Source of the DNA: Distichodus sexfasciatus
Taxonomy: Eukaryota > Chordata > Actinopteri > Characiformes > Distichodontidae
Length of the DNA: 64,000 bases
Direction: 5' to 3'
NCBI GenBank assembly: GCA_032718565.1
Contig: JAVGVS010000012.1
Coordinates: 503,001 to 567,000, forward strand
Shown: positions 32,980 to 43,539 of the stretch, piece after piece
How the letters are laid out: each line of letters opens with the position of its first letter
How positions within the stretch are numbered: position 1 is the first letter of the stretch
Translations under genes and position numbers: made by a program
Notes under the pieces: generated by a model
The model's database searches: none
Seen by the model: only the letters and a program-made list of their open reading frames with translations
What the model was told of the DNA's origin: nothing

Positions 32980-33560
32980 TTTTTTTTTAAATACTTGTTC
33001 GATAATGCCAATGGAAGGCAACGCAGTCGCTGTGTGAAAGATTCTCTTTGGTATTCTTAGATGAGGCGTTGCTAAATGGATCACATTCATCACGGCAAAC
33101 TAAAGTGAGGGGGCACAATAATTAGGCCAAATCTGCTCTGACATCTTTCTGCCTCAACACACTGGCTTCTGTTCCTCCAGACAGCAGCAACAGATTTGAT
33201 GCTCCGTTCCAACTCTCTCACCATTAATCCTGGGATTGATGGGAAAAGCCAGAGACTTTCGCCCTGGAACACACACATTCAGGCAAAAACGAGATTGAGG
33301 AAGTACTTTTTTAGGATGTTGTTGAATGTCCAGACAAGTATTGCGGGCCATGTGTCCATCAAAGTCACTCTGATAGGGGCAGCGAGGGCTGATGGCTGAT
33401 AGGAAGGTGGAAAAGTCCATGACTGCGGAAGAGAGCAGATCAAAACAGTGCTCAGCCATTGTTGCTGCTGGGTTAAACTGACAACCAGTTAACCTGAATT
33501 CGCTGGAAGCACCTGGAGTTTGTGGACTAGTGCTTAGCAATGTCCTAAAGTAAAAGTGAA
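32980..33560. promoter_or_regulatory. Candidate regulatory block
   Basis: Balanced unique DNA after a T-run at 32977-32988. The 128-codon minus-strand frame at 33154-33540 has no domain and no splice context. The call rests on composition and absence of repeats. Confidence 0.25.
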
Positions 33561-33716
33561 ATAAATATTACTGGTCTAAAGCTTTTGTGCATAAGATCAT
33601 GACTTTTTTGTTTTGTGTGGATTGTGGTTTATTTGTGGGCAGTGGCTGGTCAGCGGTCCATCTTACCAACTTTTTTGGTATCAAAATGAGCTTTAATGTA
33701 TACAATCAACATATTA

Positions 33717-33940
33717 TTCATTCATTATTTGGACCTCGTAATCCATATCAGGGTTGCGGGGAGTGGAACCTTTAGGGCATGCCTTTGGACTGTGGGAAGA
33801 AACCGGAGTACCTGGAGAAAACCCACATGAACACGAGGAGAGCATGCAAACTCCACGCAGAAACCGTTACAGCCTACCCAGGGATCGAACCCAGGACCTT
33901 CTCTCTGTGATACGACAGTGCTAACTATCGTGCCGCCCCC
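33717..33940 (-). mobile_element. tRNA-like retroposon (family 2), internally deleted
   Basis: Antisense copy with the tail-side TTCATTCATTATTTGGACC, then GGGCATGCCTTTGGACTGTG (a large internal section is missing between these), AGCATGCAAACTCCACGCAG and the head complement GCTAACTATCGTGCCGCCCC. ACATATTA flanks it perfectly at 33709-33716 and 33941-33948, an 8-bp target duplication. The deletion therefore arose before or after insertion without disturbing the ends. Confidence 0.9.
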
Positions 33941-33964
33941 ACATATTACGAAAGTCAAATATCA

Positions 33965-34160
33965 ACCTGTTGTTGGGGTAGTTAAGTGGTAGGATATTTG
34001 GCTACAGACCAAGAGGAGCGCTATCCTACCCCAGCTACCAGTTTTGGGCCCCTTAGCAAGGCCCTTAAAGCCAAGTTGGTCTAGGAAGACTTTCTCTGTA
34101 ACTGCATTACATTTACAGCATATAGCAGATGACCTTATCCACTTGGGTGTCCTGCTAAGA
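33965..34160 (+). mobile_element. Third tRNA-headed SINE type, decayed
   Basis: GGGTAGTTAAGTGGTAGGAT resembles a tRNA A-box region, and GGGCCCCTTAGCAAGGCCCTTAA is a landmark of another dispersed fish SINE. A second repeat motif (CATTTACAGCATATAGCAGA, CTTATCCACTTGG) follows at 34109-34147. Both are decayed, so limits are approximate. Confidence 0.55.
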
Positions 34161-34297
34161 CGTACTGCACTTGAACCTAAGCACTGGGGTTCTGCAGCTG
34201 ATCACAAACACACCACACCACAACTGTAAATAAATATGTTCACCTTGGAATTGATCTTGGAATTGATTGAAGGGCATGTTCATTTTGTTCATTTTGA

Positions 34298-34625
34298 GTA
34301 AGTGATTATTTTTGTCATTGTGAACACAGCACAGCACACAGTGCGCCACAACGAAATGTGACTTGTGCATTTGACCCATCTGTGAAGGAGCAGTGGGCAG
34401 TGTCAGTGGAGCAGTGCTTGAGGACAGTACCTTGCTCATGAGTACCTCAGTGGTATCTTTACTGGTCCAGGCTTCGAACCGGTGAGCGCTACCGTTGCAC
34501 GGCACGTCGATCTCACGAAGAAACTCTGCGGTGTGAGCGCTGAGCGAGTCACGGCCATGTCTACATTCCTCCTCTTCCGATCATGGGGCAAACACCCTAA
34601 CCGTTATGCTACCAACTGCCTTCTG
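34298..34625 (-). mobile_element. SINE family 1 copy interrupted by a 94-bp CpG-rich insert
   Basis: An antisense copy: GTGATTATTTTTGTCATTG, AACGAAATGTGACTTGTGC, TTGCTCATGAGTACCTCAG, then GGTCCAGGCTTCGAACC at 34480. The normal next segment (TTCCGATCATGGGG and CTAACCGTTATGCTACCAAC) resumes only at 34575. The insert 34481-34574 falls beside the B-box and matches no other copy here. Confidence 0.88.
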
Positions 34626-35125
34626 AGTGAGTGTGCTAATGATGTAGGTGCCCAAACCAGTGTTCACCTCACTATGTTTGTGGACTGTAGGGCTTTTTTA
34701 TGACTGAGCAATAAGCAGCTGCTATTGACCTGATCCTCTGGACACTTGGACATCAAAGTTGCTTACCGTCACTACATCCCTCGGTGTGACGGACTTGTCA
34801 TCTCAGTCAAGGCTGGAGAATGTGATCTGTGCTTGGAACTTTTCCTACTGGAAACCCCAGGTAGAGATCCGTCAATGTTTAATAAATCTACAGGAGAACC
34901 TCTGAGTCACTCCGGTGTCTGTGTTTGTCCATTTGCTCCAGAGGGTCTCTGTTTCGCTGGACACAATTGGAGTTTATCTCCGTTAATAGGTTTCTTGCTT
35001 GCATGGTGCACGGTTCCTTCTCAACAGAGAGAGATGGTCACTGTTGCTTTAAGTGTTCTAAGAAAATAGTTGGAAATCATAATTTCTCATTAATTAGACA
35101 AATACGATGTAAATTTTGAGTGATT
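34626..35125. other. Unique DNA, no gene seen
   Basis: The 107-codon + strand frame at 34746-35069 has no domain, signal or splice-pair support and is probably fortuitous. No repeat family is evident. Confidence 0.45.
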
Positions 35126-35480
35126 AGTGGAGATGTGGTCCCTTATCGACACATAAAAGTGTTGGTTTTTGCCTTTGTGTGCTGCATGCAAATAGCTGCA
35201 GGTGATTTCTCTTCCAGGGCTCTTGGGGTGGGGGAACATGAAAAAATTGCATCTGCATTTTAAATCCGGAGCGCTTCATTGTTGTATTAAAATGCCGTGG
35301 CGTGTGCGTGGACCACGGCGAGCGCGACGCCGCACCTCGGGAGGCTCGTCCCGATTGATGAGATTCGCATCGAGGCGTTGCCGGCGTCACGCGTCTCTCC
35401 CTGGAGACCCGCAAGCATCGGTGTAGAGTCAACAAACAAGGCTGTTAATTAACGAGCGCACCGTGAGGGAGCGCTTTTAA
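35126..35480. promoter_or_regulatory. Candidate regulatory block, CpG-rich
   Basis: The section 35290-35440 is strikingly CpG-rich for this window (GCCGTGGCGTGTGCGTGG, GGCGAGCGCGACGCCGC, GAGGCGTTGCCGGCGTCACG) and ends near GTTAATTAACGAGCG. It could be a small CpG island or a regulatory element. No donor-flanked exon or start codon with a sensible frame is evident. Confidence 0.33.
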
Positions 35481-35547
35481 ACAACGTCTCCGGCTTCTGA
35501 GCTGAGAGGGAAGTTACTGCTGGGTGGAGGAGAGGTGACCTGCGGGG

Positions 35548-35870
35548 TCCTCTTTGTGTGTGTGTGTGTGTGTGTGTAAGGTAAGGGAGCGTGTGAGAGA
35601 AAGAGGGAGTATGTGTTTGTGGGGGTGTCGGGGAGAATGAGTGAGTGAGTGTATGTGACTGATGGAGAGTATGTGTGTAGGTGAGGGAGAGTGTGTGTTT
35701 GAGTGATGGTGTGTGTGTTTGGGTGGAGTGGGGGGATTTAGTGTGTACATGTGTGTATGTGCGTGTGAGTGAAAGAACAAGTATGTTTGAGGTATTATTT
35801 AGTTCGTAACTGTACCCTGGAAGATAACCTGACACACACACAGATAACCTGTGTGTGTGTGTGTGTTTAA
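35548..35870. repeat. Long GT/GA-rich simple-repeat field
   Basis: A pure (TG)n tract (about 35552-35577) leads into some 300 bp of degenerate GTGTGT, GAGTGA and GTATGTG text, ending in (AC)n then (GT)n around 35829-35866, separated by AGATAACCTG. AGATAACCTG occurs on both sides of the (AC)n tract. Long reading frames here are artefacts of low complexity. Confidence 0.9.
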
Positions 35871-36799
35871 AGTGTGTCCTGTCCTCATGCTCTGTAGGAA
35901 GCAATCCAATTTCCTAAATGACTTTTTAAGTGCTGTTTCTTCATCCTGCTTGCCTGCTGTGTGAAAAGTTCCTGACCTTAACTAATACTGCAGTCACTTG
36001 CTAAAAATATATAATAATTTTATAGAGGGGATATTAATTTGAAGCCACAAGAATGGGCTTCAGATTATATTGTTTATTAATACTGTATTAGCATAAAGAA
36101 ATTGGCATAGTTTTTATGATTTGATTGATAATAGGTATTGATGATATTGTCCCCAGCTCAAAGCCAGTCTTTGGGATTTTATTTGCTGTGACTGGCGGTA
36201 TTTAGTCACCTTCTGTGCAGCCTCACTAGAAAAGTGTTCCATTGAACGATGCCTTCTCAGCCTCCCCACCCAAACATAAAGTCCCATCTGCTTAGAGAAT
36301 GGCACAGCATTTATCAAAGTACCCACTGTAATGACCCTGGCATCCTCATTACGAGCCTAAAGTAATCTGCATTGCTGCATGGCGGTGGCAGTAAAGCAGG
36401 CACAAGGCGTTGGAGTTGGGGGACAGAATCGGTCATTTTCATTTCCACCTTATATCAACGCACTGACGCCAGCAAGATAGCTTAAGATGTACCAAAGATG
36501 TCAGTGAGGGAAAAAAAGAGAAGAAATAATGCAGGTTTGTAGTTGCACATCACTTGTATTTTAGTTTAAGATGCGTAGCAACCATCAGCACTGAACACAA
36601 TGCTTATTATTTAGGCTTGTGGTAAACAAATATGAGAGTTATCTATAGAATTTCTTATAATAAATGGATGGGAAGGACTATAAGTGACAGGATGGACCAG
36701 TTCAACTATAATATTTATCATGTCATTGTCACAACATTATTGCAATCATAACATCTCCCTCTTTCTACTATGAATGCACTGATCTGATGCTACATATTA
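35871..36799. promoter_or_regulatory. Unique region with a candidate regulatory block (36190-36480)
   Basis: The block 36190-36480 is repeat-free and GC-balanced with a CATCCTCATTACGAGCCTAAAG-type homeodomain word. The rest is AT-rich. No gene. Confidence 0.25.
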
Positions 36800-37520
36800 A
36801 AGGTGACTCTGCACGACAAAACCAGTCACTTGTCACAACGGAGGTTTCCGAGAAAAACGAGCGTTTATGTTGCGTGGGGTAAAATTTTGGATTTTTTGTT
36901 TGTAGTGTTTTGAAACAGTGGAAGGTCTATACTGTACTGTTGTGAATAAATTTCGCTGAAAAACTTACCCTTTCCATCCTAAAAACGTGACTTTCTTGAG
37001 GTGAGGAATTCAATTCCAACAGAACGTTAAAAGTTTCTTCAAAATCTACTTCAATATTTACGGTAAATCCACTGGTTGACTAGCGTGAAGATATTTCTCC
37101 GGAATCCATCTTCGTCTCCTGAGTTCAGTTAACCTAACGCAGGTAGGCTATCCGTGTGGCTGTGAATGCAGCGTAGGCTACCGTAAATACAAACGTAGCC
37201 GCTACCGCACCAAGCGTCTGTGAGTGCTACGTCGATAATCAACTTCAAAGGCAGATTTCTCAGTTTCTCACTTGGCGTGACAGGAGAAACCCGACTCCTT
37301 TGAATGTTGATATCTCAGTCAGATGTCATCCGATTCATTCGATATAGGTATCGTTTTGAAGGTTGATTTATGCCCTTTCATGAAAACATAACTCAATTTT
37401 GAAAATTTGCAACAAACGACCATGGTTTTGCCATGGAGGGTCTCAAATTTGAGTTTGAAACTGTACTCAAACAGCTGGATTGGGTATTGGTAACAAGGTG
37501 ACAATCAATTCAGTCAAATT
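36800..37520. other. Unclassified segment, possibly an old mobile element
   Basis: The texture differs from its surroundings: CpG-bearing text such as GCAGGTAGGCTATCCGTG and GCGTAGGCTACCGTAAATAC, partly repeated within 40 bp, and a TTTACGGTAAA palindrome near 37060. AAGGTGAC occurs near both edges (36801 and about 37495). I recognise no family and no gene. An unannotated transposon is one reading. Confidence 0.3.
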
Positions 37521-37739
37521 ACTTGTTTACAGTATACTGGTAGGGTAGATTGTGATTTTAATTGAATTGCATTAGTTTGTGACTTTTGATATCACGTTTA
37601 GTTTGATGTCAATTTGTTTTAATTTGATGGATTTTTTTTAAAATTTCTGAACAGTTTTTTTATACTGTTAAAATAAGTTTATCTTCAATAATTCTGTAAA
37701 TATAGAAATGTTTTACTTGTAGTTTTAGACGGTTAGCCA

Positions 37740-37940
37740 TGTTTAAGTCAAATCCAGACCCGGTAAAGTTACCACTGAGGTACTCATGAGCAAAGTACTG
37801 TCCCCAAGCACTGATCCCCGGGCGCTTGTTAGCTGCCCACTGCTCCTTCATGGATGGGTTAAATGCAGAGATCACATTTGGATGTGCTGCACTGTGTGCT
37901 GTGCTGTGTTCACAATGACAAATAACCACTCGCTTGCATA
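37740..37940 (+). mobile_element. SINE family 1, head decayed
   Basis: Sense copy: the head is barely legible (GTCAAATCCAGACCCGGTAA), followed by intact body words ACTGAGGTACTCATGAGCAA, CCGGGCGCTTGTTAGCTGCC and TTCACAATGACAAATAACC. It ends in CACTCGCTTGC. Confidence 0.82.
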
Positions 37941-37974
37941 AATCATTTATCTGTTATGGAGATACTCAAAGCTC

Positions 37975-38130
37975 AGGAATCTGTATCGGGACTTAAAAAG
38001 TGGATCGATGCATGCCTTCTGTTAACTAGATATGCGAATCTCAATATCAAATGCCAAATTTGACGCAAGCACTATAACAGGCTGTTATATTAATTGCCTA
38101 CTTAATATTATGTATTAATAATATCTAAAT
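37975..38130. mobile_element. Short dispersed element, copy 1
   Basis: AATCTGTATCGGGACTTAAA followed by AGTGGATCGATGCATGCC, then AAATTTGACGCAAGCACTAT at 38056. The same two landmarks appear in the same order at 40985-41121. The TATCGGTATTGGGAC style is that of hAT-like element ends in fish. Confidence 0.5.
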
Positions 38131-38159
38131 GATAATATACAGATGTTATTTTCCCTTTA

Positions 38160-38700
38160 GACCATAAAAGTGAGAATTGAAATACGTCCCTGCGTTAAGA
38201 CACATCCTCTGACAAGCAAACCCATTCCAGCAGGAGAGCCGAAATACACCCTCCAAAGGGAAGAGAGACAAAAGGGGAACAGACTTGATTTTCTGTCCCC
38301 GTTTGACAGGAACATGCAGCCGGCCGCTCCGCCTGTATGTGGGTCACACACCGTTCCCAGCTGTTCGATGGAGTCAGCTGTGCCTCCTCTGCGCCCACCG
38401 ACATCTGCTTCGCAAAAACAATCTCCAGCTTTTAGCGCACAAATGGAGGTTACACCATATGCCAGCAAGCCACTTAGTTTCTGCCAAGGGAGCCAGGCTA
38501 ACACTAGCCGAAGTAACGACGAGCAGGAGCAGGAGGAGGAGGAAGAGGAGTGCTGTAGGGGAAGCGGCTTCACACTCGCAGCCAGCACAGCTCACGCAGG
38601 CCATCAAAGACGCGCCGGTGTGCATCTGCTCAAGGTGCTTGGCAGCGGCGCCCGCTGAATATTAATGTGTCCAAACAACAGTTTGGCCTGCAAGGTCTGA
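38160..38700. promoter_or_regulatory. Candidate conserved non-coding block
   Basis: Repeat-free, CpG-containing sequence. The 162-codon + strand frame at 38170-38658 and a 143-codon frame on the other strand over the same bases are both open, which usually reflects GC content, not coding. Features seen: CAGCTG E-boxes, GCCAAGGGAGCC, a GAG-rich run at 38520-38550 and a TTTGGCC. An unrecognised coding exon is not fully excluded. Confidence 0.3.
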
Positions 38701-39089
38701 TTCAAGGACCGGTCAAGTTTGTAATTTCTCCCGTCACGTGTATTACGGTTACAAAGATGTAGCTGTGGTCGGTGCAGAACAACATTGTGTTTATATTTTT
38801 TTAGGCAAGAAAAAGGATCAGGATCAAATGTTTATTTATTAGGACACTTTTAGTTGTGTTTAAATGTTATGTAACGCTGACAGGTGTATAAAAAAATTAA
38901 ATAGTAAGAATTTAAGGCTATACACGGTCTATGTCTATGGAGAAATGCTAGGTATAAACTTCTAGTTTCTAGTGGAAACGCTAGATCACTTATCGTAGCT
39001 TTAATGTTGTTTATATTTTTGACTGCTATGAACTTTCTTGAAAGGTATATTTTTCAAAAAGTCCATTAGCAGTCACACGCAGCTAAACA
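38701..39089. other. AT-rich unique DNA
   Basis: No gene or repeat is recognised. Confidence 0.5.
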
Positions 39090-39660
39090 ATTATTCTCCA
39101 ACTTCCCGTTATTAGCGAACTAGAAAAGACAAAGTGGGTGAAGTGCAATTTACCCATTTAAGACCAATTAAGCAAACAGATCTGGATTGTATGGGCTGTA
39201 ATACAGCTCAGTACGCAGAAAGGTGATAATGATGTTTTAATTAAATATGGGAGCAAAAGGTCCCAAAATGGAGCTTACAGCTAACCAAGCAGCAGCCATT
39301 TGGTGACTGTGCAGACAAGGCCCATTATTGTCTTGTGCCTCTCTGCCTGCGACGCTCTCCACTCTTACCTTCAGGCTAAATGCTCCTCATTAATCAGCAA
39401 ACAGCGAGAAAGTGGAGATCTTTACAGCTGTAGGTTAGGATTTAACAAGGCAGCGATGCGCTGGTGTCACAACTCATTTAAGATGAGACGTCTTCCCTGC
39501 GACGAGTTTTTTCTTTTGCAGTTATGGTGTGGCATCACAGGGAGGGGCTCAACCTGGGGCGCTGGATGGCTTGTTGTAGCTTTTGTTTGTTTCTTCACAT
39601 CAGGACGAGAGTTTCTCTTAAAGGGGCACTCTACCCAAAGATGCTAATGCGACTAGCAAC
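39090..39660. promoter_or_regulatory. Candidate conserved non-coding block
   Basis: Repeat-free block with AAACAATTATTCTCC (SOX-type), GACCAATTAAGCAAACAG and CCTCATTAATCAGCAAAC words, followed by GC-balanced text. Short open frames have no domain features. Inferred regulatory potential only. Confidence 0.3.
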
Positions 39661-40400
39661 GTCTGAGAGTTAATGGTACATCGATTAGCTGATGTAGCTA
39701 ACGACCATGGAGAGCTGATGACAGCATGGCAATTAGGTTAATTGTCACTGGTTAATTGTCATACTAGTAGATTTCATCCATTGTTAGTCAGGCTTTCACG
39801 AAATATTGTTCAGAATTGTCATAAGAATAGTCACATTGCAGGACGTGTTATCAAGTGTCAGTTAAATTAAACACATTTTGCTTTTTTTGCTGATTGAAAC
39901 AAAGGGGATCTAATTTTCTATGTTCAATATGTTTGTCTAATAGGTCTGTTTGACATTTAAAGCTTCAGTGGCACAGTTTAAGAACGGATTGTTCATACTC
40001 AAAAAATAAGATTTTTTTGGTCTTTTTTAATGATTATTTTTCTGTGCAGATGGACTCCCCTACACCATCAACCAGATCATATAAATTGTGCAGGCCTAAT
40101 TTTTAACTACTTTGTTTTATCATCTCTGGGTAGAGGACCACTTTATAGCGTGTACTCTCTGCTTGGGATTTCAAACATACTTGTGAGTGTGGCCTTGTGG
40201 GAAGAGGGAGAGACAGCCATCACCTCGTTGATGTTGGAACGGTCTTGTGTGCGTTCGGGTCAGGGTTTGTGAAGTGTTTAATAGGGAGTGAAGAAGATGT
40301 GGGCAGTGTATATATGGAAATACCCTTAGTAAAGGTCTAGAGGCTCTAGATGTCAGATTAAGTCCTGCCACAACTTTGAAGCTGTGATGAATTCAGATGA
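39661..40400. other. Unique AT-rich DNA
   Basis: It contains a short local duplication (TAATTGTCACTGGTTAATTGTCA near 39739-39762). No gene recognised. Confidence 0.5.
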
Positions 40401-40407
40401 GTTTCTA

Positions 40408-40480
40408 ATATGTTCACATTTATAGCATTTATCATGGAATTTCCTAATTCAGAGTGACTTACATTTTCTAATGTAAGAGA
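40408..40480. mobile_element. Decayed retroposon fragment
   Basis: ATGTTCACATTTATAGCATTT followed by CCTAATTCAGAGTGACTTAC is a decayed form of a motif seen in many fish retroposons. It directly precedes a SINE family 1 copy. Confidence 0.45.
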
Positions 40481-40733
40481 CAGTTGTTAGTGTAACGGGG
40501 TGTTCGCCCCGTGATCGGAAGGTCCCCGGTTCGAATCCCAGGACCGGTAAAGGTACCACTGAGGTACTCCTGAGCAAGAAACCATCCCCAAGCAGTGCTC
40601 CAAGGGCGCTGCTCATGTTAGCTGCCCACTGCTTCACAGAAGGGTCAAATGCAGAGGTCATATTTTGTTGTGGTGTAGTGTGTGCTGGGCTGTGCTGTGC
40701 TGTAGTGTGTTCACAATGACGCTCACTTACTTA
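40481..40733 (+). mobile_element. SINE family 1, near full length with clear A and B boxes
   Basis: The best tRNA-like head in the window: CAGTTGTTAGTGTAACGGGG (A-box region), CGCCCCGTGATCGGAAGG and GGTTCGAATCCC (B-box consensus). The body follows: GGTACTCCTGAGCAAG, GTTAGCTGCCCACTGC and GGGTCAAATGCAGAGGTC, with a GTGTTCACAATGACGCTCAC tail. It defines the family orientation used here. Confidence 0.9.
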
Positions 40734-40969
40734 ATTACAGCAACAATCTCCTTGGAGCAGCATGGGTCTTCTAAGGCTGGGATCATCTTGTAGCCAACTC
40801 ACCAAAACACCTGAAATATTTAGCTTATTGTAGAATGTTCCTAAATCTAAAACTAACAGTCTGATCAAGTTCTGTTAGACTGATAAAGTTTGGTAAGCAA
40901 TGTTTAAGTAAAGTCTGATGTTGCTCATATAAAAGATTTTATAATAAAAATCTTTTTGGTTCTCTTTTT

Positions 40970-41165
40970 CGGCCAATATTCAAATCCCATGTATCGGTAT
41001 TGGGACTCAAAAAAGTTGGATCATTGCAGCGTTTCTTTCTTCTGGATAGATTCTTTCTTCTTTCTTGCAAATTCCCATCCACAAAACAACAAACCGTGTC
41101 AAATTTGACACAAGCACTATAAAAGACTACTATAAAAATGATCAACTTTATAAATATATAGATGG
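40970..41165. mobile_element. Short dispersed element, copy 2
   Basis: CATGTATCGGTATTGGGACT and AAAGTTGGATCATTGC at 40989-41026, then AAATTTGACACAAGCACTAT at 41101. These landmarks match copy 1 at 37975-38130 in order. A pyrimidine-rich TTTCTTTCTTCTGG tract lies between them and is absent from copy 1. Confidence 0.5.
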
Positions 41166-42469
41166 TATTTACTCTCTGTAAAGATTGCCTTGAAGGAATT
41201 TTCTTTACATTTTTGAATCTTTTATTTTTAAATGTGTCATTTAGTGTTTGACCTTTTTAAAGCCTATTTTTGAGCACTGGGATTTTACTGTTACAAACTA
41301 GATGCATTGTACAGATTATAGAGATTAGATTCTGCTTTTTTGCTCATAATCCTGTGAACAGATTATTGGAAAGATGTAATCTCCCGCTAGTGCAGGGCTC
41401 TGAATCTATCTACAGGTCATATTCCTTCTTCTTAAATTAAATTCACTGTCAATTAAGTACATGTTTATATGTTTTGAGTGAGGTGTGTAGGTTGTTTTAT
41501 TTTTGGTTTTTGATCTAGACCTTTCTAGTGCTGTGAATTTGTTTGCACTTCCCTTAGTAGTCAGATGAGGGCACTACAGCAGTAGATGACTTGGGTTTTG
41601 TTTTCCTTCAGCATCTCAGAGCCTTATTGCCACGTGTATGTCCTACTTTATGTGAAAGAAGTATTTCACCACAGTTGATTTTAGGCCCTAAATTAGAGCC
41701 CCCATCATTACAGATGTCACGTTTACTGTTCACAGGGGTCAGCGTATTATGTGGCAGGCTGTTTTTGTCTGTTGCACAGTTGATAATGATAAACAACAGC
41801 GACACACAAGCTCTATGATTATGCAAATAGTGCAATGATTATGTTAATTTAGTTTAAGCGCTAGAAAGCTGTGATGAAGTTTCTGCATGATTATTAAAAT
41901 GATCCAAAGCAGTTACATCAGATGTAAATTTCATGTTGCTTTTATATGAGTTTAGCCTTTTGATATGTTGTAGTAGTCAAAAAATATTAGCCGTAGTTAG
42001 ACAGGAAATTTACAATTTGCAAAATGTTTTCGCTTGATGGTTTTAAATTTTAAAGACTTATTTTTGTTTCGCCTGACATAACAGAATGTCGTTACATGAC
42101 TGCTGGGCTTGCATTATTTTTACTTCATTTTACTACAGCTTACTTATTTTTACAGAGTATCCCTATTCCCGATATAACAACATAGAGAAGTTTACTGAAA
42201 TTGAATCCATTACGAGTTCTTTTGTTCTGTCTTGCATTATGAACACTCCAAGTGCAGTATTATTGTCTTAAAGAGTGAGGAGGGAAGAGATGGGTACTAG
42301 AAAGTGTGTTCACAGACCGAGAGCATGACACATATCAAGAAAGGTAAGTGAGAAATATTGGAGTAAGAAACCTAAATACTAAACAACCAGATGTTTTTGG
42401 ACAGCAACACAGATTTACACATTCTGCATTTACAAGTCTTTTCCCACTCATTCTCATTTTAATTAAACC
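41166..42469. other. AT-rich unique DNA
   Basis: No gene, repeat family or strong motif cluster is recognised; short frames on both strands have no domain features. Confidence 0.5.
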
Positions 42470-43015
42470 AGCAAAACCTTTTATGAACTTATTCTTTGGT
42501 GTCATCCTCATTATTGATTAATTCATTTCCACTTGTCTGTGTACCCGGCATGTCGCATGCACAATGCATTAACTCATCACTCGAGCTCACTGCCAGGTCC
42601 TGAAACTGTGCCCGACGCATGCATCATTGCCTTTAATGCTCATCGGCTCCTAGGCTCTTCCAAGCGTTGGCTGTTTAATACCCCATCATCTCCTCCTGCA
42701 GTCTGTGCAGCAGCGTTTCAGGAAAGGCGACTGCAGTCTCCCGTTTCTGCGGAGAGGGGCAACTCACCGGGCACCGTAGGGCAGGACCCAGTGCTGCTGG
42801 AGGCAGTCTGGGGCTCTATGGCAGTGCCATCTGCTGCTGAGCGAGGAAAGATGATGAAAGATTCAGGGCTTGGGACTCACTCATCTGTTATCGATTATGC
42901 TACAGATGTGCAAGCATCCCACTTGGAGACCAGCAGGCCAGGAGGGGGGCCGGGACTAAAGCATACACTGGACCAGATTCAAGCTCATGGTCAGAGCACC
43001 TGCTGGTAGCGGAGA
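42470..43015. promoter_or_regulatory. Candidate conserved non-coding block
   Basis: Repeat-free, with TTATTGATTAATTCATTTCC (homeodomain-type) at the start and GC-balanced text after. The + strand frame at 42533-43009 is open for 158 codons, but I recognise no domain and there is no good splice context; its serine/proline-rich composition is not distinctive. Regulatory or fortuitous. Confidence 0.28.
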
Positions 43016-43539
43016 TCTGTGTGAATCTGTATTTAGTTATGTCTTTAGCACATTTTTAGTGCTAAGTATTGGAGATGAAGTGGTTGTTCTTTTTCTTCAG
43101 ATTAATTAAAGTCTGCAAACGATGAGGACTTGAATGTTTTTAGAGCAAAGTGCTGCACAATAAAAATAGAGCAAGGAACAAAAGAGATTAAAACAGACAG
43201 TTTGACAAATAATAGAGAAATTAAAATCAAGATTTTAAGCAACAAAAAACATAACTAAATGATGGGAAACTGAACAAACCATGACAGCGCAGATGGTTGA
43301 ATACAGCCTTTAAAGTGAAACAAATGCCCAAAAAAATGTACATTTTTTGCTTAAAAATATCTGTGATAACTCTTTTGAACTCAGCATCATCACATAGGTT
43401 TTCTATTAGTTGCTCATAATTTCGGTATGAAAGGGTTAAAAAAATATAGAAGACTGTTCCAAACTCAAGCAGCCACAAAAAGTCTGGTCACTTTTGGCAT
43501 TGAACAACTATAAATATCTGATCAGAAGGTCTGAAAAGT
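43016..43539. other. AT-rich unique DNA
   Basis: Long A- and T-rich stretches with no recognised gene or repeat. Confidence 0.5.

Noticed and set aside
35449..35904. A 151-codon minus-strand frame rich in His, Thr and Ser
   Set aside because: It is an artefact of the (TG)n/(GA)n simple-repeat field.
38170..38658. A 162-codon + strand frame as a possible exon
   Set aside because: The opposite strand is equally open and no family features are visible; not strong enough to call coding.
40481..40560. A genuine tRNA gene, because of clear A- and B-box words
   Set aside because: The tRNA-like head continues directly into the SINE body and similar heads occur in many copies; cloverleaf pairing is poor.
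42533..43009. A 158-codon + strand frame as a possible exon
   Set aside because: No recognised domain, no convincing acceptor or donor, and composition typical of GC-balanced non-coding DNA. Kept only as a candidate regulatory block.
43227..43478. A minus-strand frame with a protein-like stretch (NYEQLIENLCDDAEF)
   Set aside because: Only about 83 codons, AT-rich, no family recognised and no splice support; could be chance or an unrecognised transposon scrap.
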